In this document: positions 42,021 through 50,489 of the stretch, piece after piece
Layout: each line of letters opens with the position of its first letter
How positions within the stretch are numbered: the stretch's first letter is position 1
Assembly (NCBI GenBank): GCA_049291875.1
Contig: JBATQE010000003.1
Location: 31,894 to 95,893 of the forward strand
Direction: 5' to 3'
Length of the DNA stretch: 64,000 nucleotides
Source of the DNA: CTSOIL-112 sp049291875
GTDB lineage: Bacteria; Pseudomonadota; Gammaproteobacteria; Burkholderiales; Burkholderiaceae
Notes under the pieces: generated by a model
Databases searched by the model: none
Told to the model about the DNA's origin: nothing
Seen by the model: only the letters and a program-made list of their open reading frames with translations
Program-made: the position numbers and the translations under genes

Positions 42021-43901
42021 TTATTTACCCGTCTTGGCAGCGTCGGCACTCGGACGCCACACTTGCCCGATCGAAATCGACTGCAAACGCTGCTGACGAC
42101 CATACCAAGCATTCGCCAAACCGCGCGAGAAGAATACCGCCGAGAACATCGAGGTCGCAATCCCCAGACAATGCACGATCGCAAATCCACGAATCGGGCC
42201 GGTACCGAAAATCAACAAAGCGACACCGGCAATCAATGTGGTGATATTCGAGTCCAAAATGGTCGCAAAAGCACGCTCGTACCCCAGATGAATCGCCATC
42301 GCGGGTGCCTGACCGTTGCGCAGCTCCTCTCGAATCCGCTCGTTAATCAACACGTTCGAGTCAATCGCCATACCGAGCGTGAGCGCAACCGCCGCAATCC
42401 CCGGCAAGGTCATGGTCACACCAATGGCCGCCAAAATCCCGACCAGCAACAACAGGTTAACGCCCAAGGCCAACACCGAAAACATCCCGAACACACGGTA
42501 GTAAATCAGCATAAAAATGGACACGGCAGCGAAGCCATAAGCCAATGATTTCAAACCTTTTTTGATGTTTTCCTCACCCAATGACGGCCCCACCGTGCTT
42601 TCCTGCGTGATGGTCATCGGCGCGGCCAATGCGCCCGAGCGCAACAGCAAGGCCAAATCTTCCGCCTCTTGCAAAGTGCGTGCGCCGGTGATCTGGAACG
42701 CATCGCCAAATTCGCTTTGGATGGTCGCCAATGAAATCACTTCGCCTTTGGTCTTGCCGTCGGGTTGTTGTTCATACATCACAATGCCCATGCGTTTACC
42801 GATGTTATCGTGCGTGGTTTGACGCATGATTTTGCCACTTTCGGCATTCAAATTGACACTGACGTGAACACCGCCGTTTTGCCCGTCCAACTGTCCCCGC
42901 GCTTGCGTAAACGCATCACCGGTAATTACCACCTGTTTTTTCAACAGGGCTTTTTGACCCGGATGTCCTTCACTGCTGGCCATATCAAATTCAACGCCAT
43001 TGAGCGGGTTGGTGGTTTCTTCCATACGCACTTCCAGCGTCGCGGTACGGCCAATCAGACTTTTCGCCCGCGCCGGATCACTTTCACCCGGCAATTCGAC
43101 CACGATGCGATCGAAACCTTGTTGCTGCACCACCGGCTCGGACGCACCCATCGCGTTCACACGGTTGTGCAGAATTTCAATATTTTGTTTGATCGCCTGA
43201 TTTTTCACCTGATTGACGGCCTGCTCGGTCAGACCGACCGAGATGCTGTTGCCATTCGGAGTGACCACATAATCGGTCGCACCCTGTTCGCTCAAAATCG
43301 CCGCACGTGCTTGTTCTGCCGTAGCGGGACTATCAAAGTTCATGACCAGTTGTTCGCCGTTTTTCTCGGCACTTTGCAACGCGATTTTTTTGTCTTTGAA
43401 CAGGGTATTGAAACCGTTTTGCATCGCGTCCAATTTTTTCTGAACCGCGTCCGACATTTTCACTTCGAGTAAGAAATGCACGCCGCCACGCAAGTCCAAA
43501 CCGAGCGATACGGGTTTAGCGCCAATCGCCGTCATCCAGTCCGGCGCCGCAGAAACGGTGCTGTACGCCAGCGTGTATGCAGGTGAATTCGGGTCGGTGT
43601 TGAGCGCGGCGTTGATCGCTTCTTTCGCCTTTGCCTGTGCATCCTGACCGTTCACACGAACCTTGACCGTACCCAAGCCCTGTGCGGTTTTTTCAAAATA
43701 CAAGCCGGTGTACGGAATGTTTTGTGCTTTGAGCACTTGCTCCACTTTGTCTTTGACGTCGGCTTCGACTTTGACGGTCGCCTTCGCACCGGAGACTTGT
43801 ACCGCCTGCGTGGTACCGAAGAAGGTCGGGATGGTGTAGAGCAAGCCCAGCACCAACGCCAACACGATGATTATGTTTTTCCACAAGGGATAACGGTTCA
43901 T
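42021..43901 (-). CDS. secD: Protein translocase subunit SecD
   Basis: SecD is the larger partner of SecF and completes protein export. The 626-residue protein has an N-terminal membrane helix (IIVLALVLGLLYTIPTFFG), the large periplasmic region with LGLDLRGGVHFLLEV and VVELPGESDPARAKSLIGRT, and six C-terminal helices with IAVTLTLG-type LTLGMAIDSNVLINERIREE. The length and order fit proteobacterial SecD. It lies between yajC and secF, the standard order. Confidence 0.97.
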   Translation of the reverse strand: MNRYPLWKNIIIVLALVLGLLYTIPTFFGTTQAVQVSGAKATVKVEADVKDKVEQVLKAQNIPYTGLYFEKTAQGLGTVKVRVNGQDAQAKAKEAINAALNTDPNSPAYTLAYSTVSAAPDWMTAIGAKPVSLGLDLRGGVHFLLEVKMSDAVQKKLDAMQNGFNTLFKDKKIALQSAEKNGEQLVMNFDSPATAEQARAAILSEQGATDYVVTPNGNSISVGLTEQAVNQVKNQAIKQNIEILHNRVNAMGASEPVVQQQGFDRIVVELPGESDPARAKSLIGRTATLEVRMEETTNPLNGVEFDMASSEGHPGQKALLKKQVVITGDAFTQARGQLDGQNGGVHVSVNLNAESGKIMRQTTHDNIGKRMGIVMYEQQPDGKTKGEVISLATIQSEFGDAFQITGARTLQEAEDLALLLRSGALAAPMTITQESTVGPSLGEENIKKGLKSLAYGFAAVSIFMLIYYRVFGMFSVLALGVNLLLLVGILAAIGVTMTLPGIAAVALTLGMAIDSNVLINERIREELRNGQAPAMAIHLGYERAFATILDSNITTLIAGVALLIFGTGPIRGFAIVHCLGIATSMFSAVFFSRGLANAWYGRQQRLQSISIGQVWRPSADAAKTGK

Positions 43902-44061
43902 ACCACCACCATTCTATTTCTATTAAAAATCAATGACTGCGCCACAGTCCTTGTCCATTGGGTTCAGACAGAGCAGACCTTTACCGCCAAACAAAGCGAA
44001 ATCACGCACATCAAATGAAGTGCGTGATTGGCTATGGGACTATTCAATAATGCGGCTTGGA

Positions 44062-44400
44062 TTACAGTTTCAATGTACCGGTTGGCAAAATGGACTGAAT
44101 CGCATTGCGCTGGAATACCACTTCAACCGATTGACCATTCACACGCGATACTTCCAAAGTCACGAAATTGTCGTCCAAGCTGATGATTTTACCAATCAAG
44201 CCACCACCGGTTGTGACTTCATCGCCTTTTTTCAAGGCGGCGAGCATGGCGCGCAATTCTTTTTGACGCTTCATTTGCGGACGAATCATCATAAAGTAGA
44301 AAATGGCAAAAATGATGATTAACGGCAAGAAAGACATCAAACCACCGGTTGGATCTGCCGCGCCGGCTGCTTGTGCGTGTGCATCTGAAATCAAAAACAT
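44062..44400 (-). CDS. yajC: Preprotein translocase subunit YajC
   Basis: YajC is a small membrane partner of SecDF. The protein has 112 residues, with one membrane segment FLPLIIIFAIFYFMMIRPQM followed by KRQKELRAMLAALKKGDEV and TTGGGLIGKI. A frame eight codons longer begins with TTG, but GAGGAG is well placed before the ATG at 44400. It lies between tgt and secD in the usual order. Confidence 0.95.
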   Translation of the reverse strand: MFLISDAHAQAAGAADPTGGLMSFLPLIIIFAIFYFMMIRPQMKRQKELRAMLAALKKGDEVTTGGGLIGKIISLDDNFVTLEVSRVNGQSVEVVFQRNAIQSILPTGTLKL

Positions 44401-44508
44401 GGAACTCTCCTCTATTTCACTCAATTGATTGTATTAAAAAAGTCCGAGCATTATACCAGTTCTACCGGTATTAGCCCATAGTTACGCACGAATGGCGTTA
44501 TTAACCAC

Positions 44509-45624
44509 CTAATCAACGCCGCGCGCACGGTTTGCATGAAACTGGCGCACCACCTCGTCGAATTGCTCATGGTCCAAGCCATCGCGCAACTCCTGCATCA
44601 ATTGCAAGTAATAATGCAGATTGTGAATGGTATTGAGCTGTGCGCCGAGCATTTCACCCATTTTGTGCAGATGGTGCAAATACGAACGTGAGAAATTGCG
44701 ACAGGTGTAACAATCGCAGCTCTCATCCAGTGGCTTCAAATCGTTTTTATAACGTGCATTCTTGATCTTAATGTCGCCAAAGCGCGTGAACAGCCAGCCA
44801 TTACGCGCATTGCGCGTCGGCATCACGCAGTCAAACATATCAATGCCCTGCGACACGCCGAATACCAAATCCTCCGGCGTACCGACGCCCATCAGATAGC
44901 GCGGCTTCTCCATCGGCAATTGATGACCAATGAATTCCAGCACGCGGTAAAACTCCTCTTTCGGCTCACCGACCGACAGCCCGCCGATCGCCATACCGTG
45001 AAACGGCATTTCGGCCAAATTTGCCAACGATTCGGTGCGCAGATGCTCGTGCATACCGCCTTGAACAATGCCAAACAGCGCATTCGGATTCTCCAAACGA
45101 TTGAACTCATCCAACGAGCGTTTCGCCCAGCGTAGGGACAACTCCATCGATTCGCGCGCGGTTTTCACATCCGCCGGATACGGCGTGCATTCGTCAAACT
45201 GCATCACGATGTCCGAATTGAGTACGGTTTGAATCTGCATCGAGCCTTCGGGCGTCAAAAACAGCTTGTCGCCATTCACCGGCGAGCTGAACGTCACGCC
45301 CTCCTCGGTGATTTTGCGCAAATCCCCCAAGCTGAACACCTGAAAACCGCCCGAATCGGTCAAAATCGGCTTGTCCCAATTCATAAACTGATGCAAACCG
45401 CCGTGCACCTTCATCACATCCATGCCCGGACGCAACCACAGGTGAAAAGTATTACCCAAAATAATCTGTGCATTGATTTCGCGCAGCATGTCGGGTGTCA
45501 TACCCTTGACTGCACCATAAGTGCCAACCGGCATAAAAATCGGCGTTTGCACCACGCCGTGATTGAGCGTCATCGTCCCGCGACGCGCTTTTCCAGAAGT
45601 TTTGTGTAATTTAAATTCAAGCAT
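44509..45624 (-). CDS. tgt: Queuine tRNA-ribosyltransferase
   Basis: Tgt swaps guanine 34 for the queuosine precursor in GUN anticodons. The 371-residue protein has DSGGFQVFSLGD with the catalytic aspartate region, GNTFHLWLRPG, FGIVQGG, the nucleophile region FDCVMPTRNARNG, and the zinc-binding CDCYTCRNFSRSYLHHLHK. It starts five bases after the queA stop, so they are one unit for queuosine synthesis. Confidence 0.97.
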   Translation of the reverse strand: MLEFKLHKTSGKARRGTMTLNHGVVQTPIFMPVGTYGAVKGMTPDMLREINAQIILGNTFHLWLRPGMDVMKVHGGLHQFMNWDKPILTDSGGFQVFSLGDLRKITEEGVTFSSPVNGDKLFLTPEGSMQIQTVLNSDIVMQFDECTPYPADVKTARESMELSLRWAKRSLDEFNRLENPNALFGIVQGGMHEHLRTESLANLAEMPFHGMAIGGLSVGEPKEEFYRVLEFIGHQLPMEKPRYLMGVGTPEDLVFGVSQGIDMFDCVMPTRNARNGWLFTRFGDIKIKNARYKNDLKPLDESCDCYTCRNFSRSYLHHLHKMGEMLGAQLNTIHNLHYYLQLMQELRDGLDHEQFDEVVRQFHANRARGVD

Positions 45625-45629
45625 ATTCG

Positions 45630-46730
45630 TTAATCGTTATGGGTTGTTCTATCGAGCCACATCGCATCGCCGTAGCTGAAAAAGCGGTATTTCTGCGCAA
45701 TCGCGTGATTGTACACATCGCGTATGGCTTGTACACCGGCAAAAGCCGACACCAGCATCAGCAGGGTCGATTGCGGCAGGTGAAAATTGGTAATCAGCAC
45801 GTCCACCACGCCGAAGCGATACGGCGGGCGAATGAACAGCCGCGTTTGTCCCGTCGCCGCCTGCATTTGCCAATCCGCTTGATGCGCGGGATTTTGCTGC
45901 GCATAAGCGGACTCCAATGCGCGCAAACTGGTGGTGCCGACCGAAATCACGCGTCGCCCTTGCGCACGCGCCTGATGGATCGCATCCGCAGTCGCCTGTG
46001 GAATCTCGTACCATTCTTCGTGCATGACGTGTTCGTTCAAATTCTGCGTCGATACAGGTAAAAACGTGCCCGCACCAACATGCAGCGTGACATACGCCAA
46101 TTGCACGCCTTTTGCCTGTACCGCAGCCAGCAGCGACTCGTCAAAGTGCAGTCCCGCAGTCGGCGCGGCCACCGCGCCATCGCGCTGCGCAAATACGGTT
46201 TGATAGCGCTGCGCATCAAAGTCGTCCGCCGCGTGATCAATGTACGGCGGTAGCGGCAAATGGCCATATTGCTCCAGCATCGGTAAAATCGGCCTGTCGC
46301 TGCGCAAATGGTAAAAACGGCCCTCTTTGGACAACACCGTGAGTTCAAAATCGTCGGCAATGCGAATGGTGGTTCCCGCCGGTGGCGCTTTGGAGGCGCG
46401 AATCTGCGCGACGCATTCGTGCGTGCCGCTGATGCGTTCAATCATCACTTCGACTTTGCCGCCGCTGGCTTTTTGCCCGAATAGCCGCGCTTTGATCACT
46501 TTGGTGTTGTTCAGTACCAAAACGTCACCGGATTGAAACTGCGCCAACACATCGGCAAAATGCGCATCGCGCAAATGGTCCTCGACCAGCAGCAAACGAC
46601 TGGCGGTGCGTTCGCTCGCAGGCATCTGCGCGATGAGTTCCGGCGGCAAGTGGTAATCAAAGTGGCTTAAATTCAGGTCGTCCGCGCAACGAATGGTCTC
46701 AGGCAACGCGGCGGTAAAAAAATCTGTCAT
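45630..46730 (-). CDS. queA: S-adenosylmethionine:tRNA ribosyltransferase-isomerase
   Basis: QueA builds epoxyqueuosine on tRNA using the ribosyl part of SAM. The 366-residue protein shows the family blocks FDYHLPPELIAQMPASERTA, DVLVLNNTKVIKARLFGQKA and PTAGLHFDESLLAAVQAKGV, then YVTLHVGAGTF, HEEWYEIP and FHLPQSTLLMLVSAFAG. It is the first gene of the queA-tgt-yajC-secD-secF operon and is divergent from the K+ channel gene. Confidence 0.97.
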   Translation of the reverse strand: MTDFFTAALPETIRCADDLNLSHFDYHLPPELIAQMPASERTASRLLLVEDHLRDAHFADVLAQFQSGDVLVLNNTKVIKARLFGQKASGGKVEVMIERISGTHECVAQIRASKAPPAGTTIRIADDFELTVLSKEGRFYHLRSDRPILPMLEQYGHLPLPPYIDHAADDFDAQRYQTVFAQRDGAVAAPTAGLHFDESLLAAVQAKGVQLAYVTLHVGAGTFLPVSTQNLNEHVMHEEWYEIPQATADAIHQARAQGRRVISVGTTSLRALESAYAQQNPAHQADWQMQAATGQTRLFIRPPYRFGVVDVLITNFHLPQSTLLMLVSAFAGVQAIRDVYNHAIAQKYRFFSYGDAMWLDRTTHND

Positions 46731-46854
46731 GAAGTGAAAATTTTGAAATCAAAATGGCAAAGGCGCATTTTACCGTATTTTCGTGCTTGACCTGAGATCA
46801 ACTCAACCGCAAAATGGGATAATTCGTTTATTTTCAAGTATGTTGAAGGCAGGT

Positions 46855-47748
46855 ATGACACCCATTCTGAATATTGACCCCGATCAACGCACCGAACAAA
46901 TTGGCAAACCCTTAAGCGGCTGGCGTTTGAAGGTTTATACAATTATCTTTGAAGCAGAAACACCCGCAGGGCGGCGTTTTGATGTGGCGCTGTTGATCAT
47001 GATTTTACTCAGCGTCATGGTGGTGTTTGCCGATAGTGTTCAAGAGTTGCATGAGCAACACGGCGCTCAATTCAAGCTGCTGGAATGGGCGTTTACCCTA
47101 GTTTTTACGGCCGAATACATTCTGCGGCTGCTGTGCGTACGTCATCCACTGCGCTACGCCACCAGCTTTTTCGGCATTGTTGATTTCTTGTCCATTTTGC
47201 CGACGTATTTGGCGCTGATCTTCCCTGAATTACATGCATTGATTGATGTGCGATTGCTGCGACTGCTGCGAATATTCCGAATTTTGGGCTTGAGCGCATA
47301 TTCGCATGAATATTATTCTCTGATTTATGCCATTCGTGCCAGCGCACGCAAAATCATCATTTTTATCTCGTTCGTGCTGATCGTCGCCGTGATTATGGGC
47401 ACGGTCATGTATTTGGTGGAAAGCCCGCACAATGACAAATTTGCCAATATACCGACTTCAATTTACTGGGCCATCACAACCGTCACCACCGTGGGCTATG
47501 GTGATGTCACGCCCGCAACCGGATTGGGGCGACTGATCGCGACCTTAATGATGTTGATGGGCTGGGGAACGCTGGCCGTGCCGACCGGCATCGTCACCGT
47601 TGAAATGAGTAATGCGCGTGGCAAAAAGCTCGAGATCACCACCCGCACTTGTGCAAACTGCATGACCGAAGGCCATTTGCCTGACGCGAACTATTGTATG
47701 CACTGCGGTGAAAAACTCACACCTGTGGAAGCTGAAGCTGTGAGCTGA
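46855..47748 (+). CDS. Voltage-gated-type potassium channel with C-terminal zinc ribbon
   Basis: A 297-residue six-helix ion channel. The S4-like helix carries regularly spaced arginines (RLLRLLRIFRILGLS) and the selectivity filter is TTVTTVGYGDVTP, a potassium-type filter. After the sixth helix, a C-terminal tail holds two Cys pairs, CANC and CMHC, in the pattern of a zinc ribbon. Two earlier ATGs exist, but GAAGG precedes the one at 46855. The function, membrane potential or potassium control, is inferred from family. The role of the zinc ribbon is unknown. It ends ten bases before an OxyR-like site. Confidence 0.9.
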   Translation: MTPILNIDPDQRTEQIGKPLSGWRLKVYTIIFEAETPAGRRFDVALLIMILLSVMVVFADSVQELHEQHGAQFKLLEWAFTLVFTAEYILRLLCVRHPLRYATSFFGIVDFLSILPTYLALIFPELHALIDVRLLRLLRIFRILGLSAYSHEYYSLIYAIRASARKIIIFISFVLIVAVIMGTVMYLVESPHNDKFANIPTSIYWAITTVTTVGYGDVTPATGLGRLIATLMMLMGWGTLAVPTGIVTVEMSNARGKKLEITTRTCANCMTEGHLPDANYCMHCGEKLTPVEAEAVS

Positions 47749-47757
47749 TGCTTTTCG

Positions 47758-47823
47758 ATAGTTTATTGCTATACTATTTATCAAAAAATACAATTTTACT
47801 ATCACACAACAATTCCATAAACT
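47758..47823 (+). promoter_or_regulatory. OxyR-like site and promoter candidate upstream of catalase
   Basis: Four tetranucleotides spaced by exactly seven bases fit the OxyR consensus ATAG-N7-CTAT-N7-ATAG-N7-CTAT: ATAG (47758), CTAT (47769), ATCA (47780), CAAT (47791). The first two are perfect, the third has two mismatches and the fourth one. Right after it, TTTACT (47795) and TAAACT (47818) are 17 bases apart and could be -35 and -10 boxes. The spacing pattern suggests peroxide control of katA. Confidence 0.6.
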
Positions 47824-47886
47824 CTTGTCATAGTCTCATTCGGGACTGTTGTTTTACCCCCATACACTTAACCATAGGAGAGTAGC

Positions 47887-49344
47887 ATGAGCGAGCAAGA
47901 AAAGAAATGCCCCGTCACCCATCTCACCACCAATGGCGGCGCGCCCGTCGTTGACAACCAAAACAGCATGACGGCCGGCCCACGTGGCCCGTTACTGGCG
48001 CAGGATTTATGGCTCAACGAAAAACTCGCCAACTTCGTGCGCGAGGTCATTCCTGAGCGGCGCATGCACGCCAAAGGCTCCGGCGCATTTGGTACGTTCA
48101 CCGTCACCCACGACATCACGAAATACACCCGTGCGAAGATTTTCAGCGAAATCGGCAAGAAAACCGAGATGTTTGCCCGTTTCACCACCGTGGCCGGTGA
48201 GCGCGGTGCAGCCGATGCCGAGCGCGATATCCGCGGTTTTGCCTTGAAGTTCTACACCGAAGAAGGCAACTGGGACATGGTCGGTAACAACACACCGGTG
48301 TTCTTTTTGCGCGACCCGCGCAAGTTTCCGGATTTGAACAAAGCTGTCAAACGCGACCCGCGCACCAATTTGCGCAGCGCGACCTACAACTGGGACTTCT
48401 GGACATTGTTGCCTGAAGCCTTGCACCAAGTGACGATTGTGATGTCCGACCGCGGCATTCCGAAAAGCTATCGCCACATGCACGGTTTTGGTTCGCATAC
48501 GTACAGCTTCATCAATGCGGCCAATGAGCGTTTCTGGGTGAAATTCCATTTCCGCACCCAACAAGGCATTGAAAACCTGAGCGATGCCGAAGCCGAAGCC
48601 GTGGTCGCCAAAGACCGCGAAAGCAATCAACGCGATTTGTACAACGCGATTGAAAAGGGTGATTTCCCGAAATGGAAAATGTATGTCCAAATCATGCCCG
48701 AAGCCGATGCGGAAAAAGTGCCGTACCATCCGTTTGACCTGACCAAAGTCTGGCCGAAAGGCGATTACCCATTGATCGAAGTCGGCGAATTCGAATTGAA
48801 CCGCAATCCAGAAAACTTCTTCCTCGACGTCGAACAATCCGCCTTTGCTCCGAGCAATCTGGTACCCGGTATCAGCGTCTCGCCAGACCGCATGTTGCAA
48901 GCGCGCCTGTTCAACTACGCCGATGCGCAACGCTACCGTCTGGGGGTGAATCACCACCAAATCCCGGTGAATAAAGCCCGTTGTCCGGTACACAGCAACC
49001 AACGCGATGGTCAAGGCCGCGTGGATGCCAACTACGGTAGCGCCCCCCATTACGAGCCGAACAGTTTTGGCCAATGGCAAGAGCAACCTGAGTTCAAAGA
49101 ACCGCCGTTGAAAATCACCGGTGATGCGGATTTCTGGAATTATCGCGAAGACGATGACGACTATTTCAGCCAACCGCGTGCTTTGTTCCGCTTGATGACG
49201 CCTGAGCAACAACAAGTGCTGTTCGATAATACCGCCCGCGCCATGGGCGATGCGCCGGACTTCATCAAACAACGCCACATCGACAACTGCACCCAATGCG
49301 ATCCTGCCTACGGTGCCGGCGTGAAAAAAGCTTTGGGGTTATAA
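47887..49344 (+). CDS. katA: Catalase (clade 3, small subunit)
   Basis: A 485-residue monofunctional haem catalase that breaks hydrogen peroxide down to water and oxygen. The distal histidine is His61 in ERRMHAKGSGAFG, followed by the distal Asn region DMVGNNTPVFF and the haem-tyrosine motif RLFNYADAQRYRLG near residue 343. The C-terminus lacks the flavodoxin-like extension of large catalases. AGGAGA precedes the ATG. An OxyR-like site lies about 95-130 bases upstream. Confidence 0.96.
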   Translation: MSEQEKKCPVTHLTTNGGAPVVDNQNSMTAGPRGPLLAQDLWLNEKLANFVREVIPERRMHAKGSGAFGTFTVTHDITKYTRAKIFSEIGKKTEMFARFTTVAGERGAADAERDIRGFALKFYTEEGNWDMVGNNTPVFFLRDPRKFPDLNKAVKRDPRTNLRSATYNWDFWTLLPEALHQVTIVMSDRGIPKSYRHMHGFGSHTYSFINAANERFWVKFHFRTQQGIENLSDAEAEAVVAKDRESNQRDLYNAIEKGDFPKWKMYVQIMPEADAEKVPYHPFDLTKVWPKGDYPLIEVGEFELNRNPENFFLDVEQSAFAPSNLVPGISVSPDRMLQARLFNYADAQRYRLGVNHHQIPVNKARCPVHSNQRDGQGRVDANYGSAPHYEPNSFGQWQEQPEFKEPPLKITGDADFWNYREDDDDYFSQPRALFRLMTPEQQQVLFDNTARAMGDAPDFIKQRHIDNCTQCDPAYGAGVKKALGL

Positions 49345-49384
49345 TAAACACCAATCATCGAGTGAGTCTCTATACTCAATAAGT

Positions 49385-49420
49385 AAACGGCTTGAATGAT
49401 TCATAGATTCAAGCCGTTTT
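49385..49420 (+). terminator. Terminator after katA
   Basis: AAACGGCTTGAAT (49385-49397) pairs with ATTCAAGCCGTTT (49407-49419), a perfect 13-bp stem followed by a T-rich tail. Confidence 0.87.
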
Positions 49421-49457
49421 CACAACAATTTGCGACAAACTGAAAAAGGAGCGCATT

Positions 49458-49706
49458 ATGGGTTGGATTTGGACCATTTTAATTGGCTTTTTGGTCGGCG
49501 TATTGGCCAAATTTTTGCATCCGGGCAAAGACGATCTGGGCTTCATCATGACCACTTTATTGGGCATCGGCGGTTCCGTGCTTGCCGGCGCGCTGGGTCA
49601 ATCACTGGGCTGGTATCGCCCGGGACAAGGTGCGGGCTTCCTCGCCTCCGTGGTTGTGGCATTTCTGTTGCTGTGGATCTACGGTAAAGTACGTAGTAAA
49701 GCATAG
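49458..49706 (+). CDS. GlsB/YeaQ/YmgE family stress response membrane protein
   Basis: An 82-residue membrane protein with three hydrophobic segments, matching the transglycosylase-associated (Tag/GlsB) family. It starts GWIWTILIGFLVGVLAKFLH and has the typical GFIMTTLLGIGGSVLAGALG core. Relatives are often induced by stress; the mechanism is unknown. GGAG precedes the ATG. It directly follows the katA terminator. Confidence 0.9.
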   Translation: MGWIWTILIGFLVGVLAKFLHPGKDDLGFIMTTLLGIGGSVLAGALGQSLGWYRPGQGAGFLASVVVAFLLLWIYGKVRSKA

Positions 49707-49958
49707 TACCTATATGAATGAGGCTCACACTTGCAAACAAGCCGGAGCCTGATTCAAGTCTGTTTTATCTGCACCCCACCTTTTGACCGAGCAAACGGAT
49801 CCGCTTGCATTTATCCGAAAAATCACGGATAATTAAGGGCTTTTTTAAATCGACGTGTGATTAAATTCATTGTTGTTTTACGAAATAGCATTCATTATCG
49901 TTAATATCGTCAAACGACCGTTTAATTGGCTGTCATTGAACTTAAAGGAAACAACCCC

Positions 49959-50222
49959 ATGAAACCGAATATTCATCCAGAATACCGCGAAGTCGTCTTT
50001 CACGACATCTCTTGCGATTTTAAATTCATCTCTCGCACCACTGCGCACGCACGTGAAACCATCGAATTCGAAGGCAAAGAATATCCTTTGATCAAGCTAG
50101 AGGTATCTTCTGAGTCTCACCCGTTCTACACCGGTACTCAGAAAATCGTCGATACCGCTGGTCGCGTTGAGAAATTCCGTAACAAATACGGTTCACGCAG
50201 CACAGGTAAAACCGGTGCGTAA
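49959..50222 (+). CDS. rpmE2: 50S ribosomal protein L31 type B
   Basis: The zinc-free form of ribosomal protein L31, 87 residues. The core MKPNIHPEYREVVFHDISCD is standard, and the zinc-binding Cys cluster of type A is absent, with only one cysteine visible. In many bacteria, type B L31 replaces type A during zinc starvation and is Zur-controlled; a poor ATTCATTATC half-site (49890-49899) upstream is the only hint of such a box here. AAAGGA supports the ATG at 49959 over an earlier TTG. Confidence 0.94.
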   Translation: MKPNIHPEYREVVFHDISCDFKFISRTTAHARETIEFEGKEYPLIKLEVSSESHPFYTGTQKIVDTAGRVEKFRNKYGSRSTGKTGA

Positions 50223-50241
50223 TCAAGCGATTGACCCGTAC

Positions 50242-50268
50242 AAAAAGGTGGCGTAAGCCGCCTTTTTT
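50242..50268 (+). terminator. Terminator after rpmE2
   Basis: AAAAAGGTGGC pairs with GCCGCCTTTTTT (one G-T pair) around GTAA. The following 220 bases to the next gene hold no other clear feature. Confidence 0.85.
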
Positions 50269-50489
50269 ACATCAACCGCTGATGGTGTTGTTTTGTGTTC
50301 CACACATCCCTGCGCACTTACTTTTTAAGCACATGCACAAAATCCACGATAAGCTTGATGCAACGGGACGTAGTTCGTTAAAATTCTATTAATTTTTCGA
50401 CTGGCCGATGGTTTGTGGCAGATAATGAACACAACAATCGATAACAACTCATTTCCGCTCAACACGGCACTCAAACGGCACAACCGCAC

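Noticed and set aside
48007..49296. A 429-codon open frame on the strand opposite katA
   Set aside because: It mirrors a well-supported catalase gene, has no recognisable domain and no ribosome-binding site. Long antisense frames are expected from codon bias.
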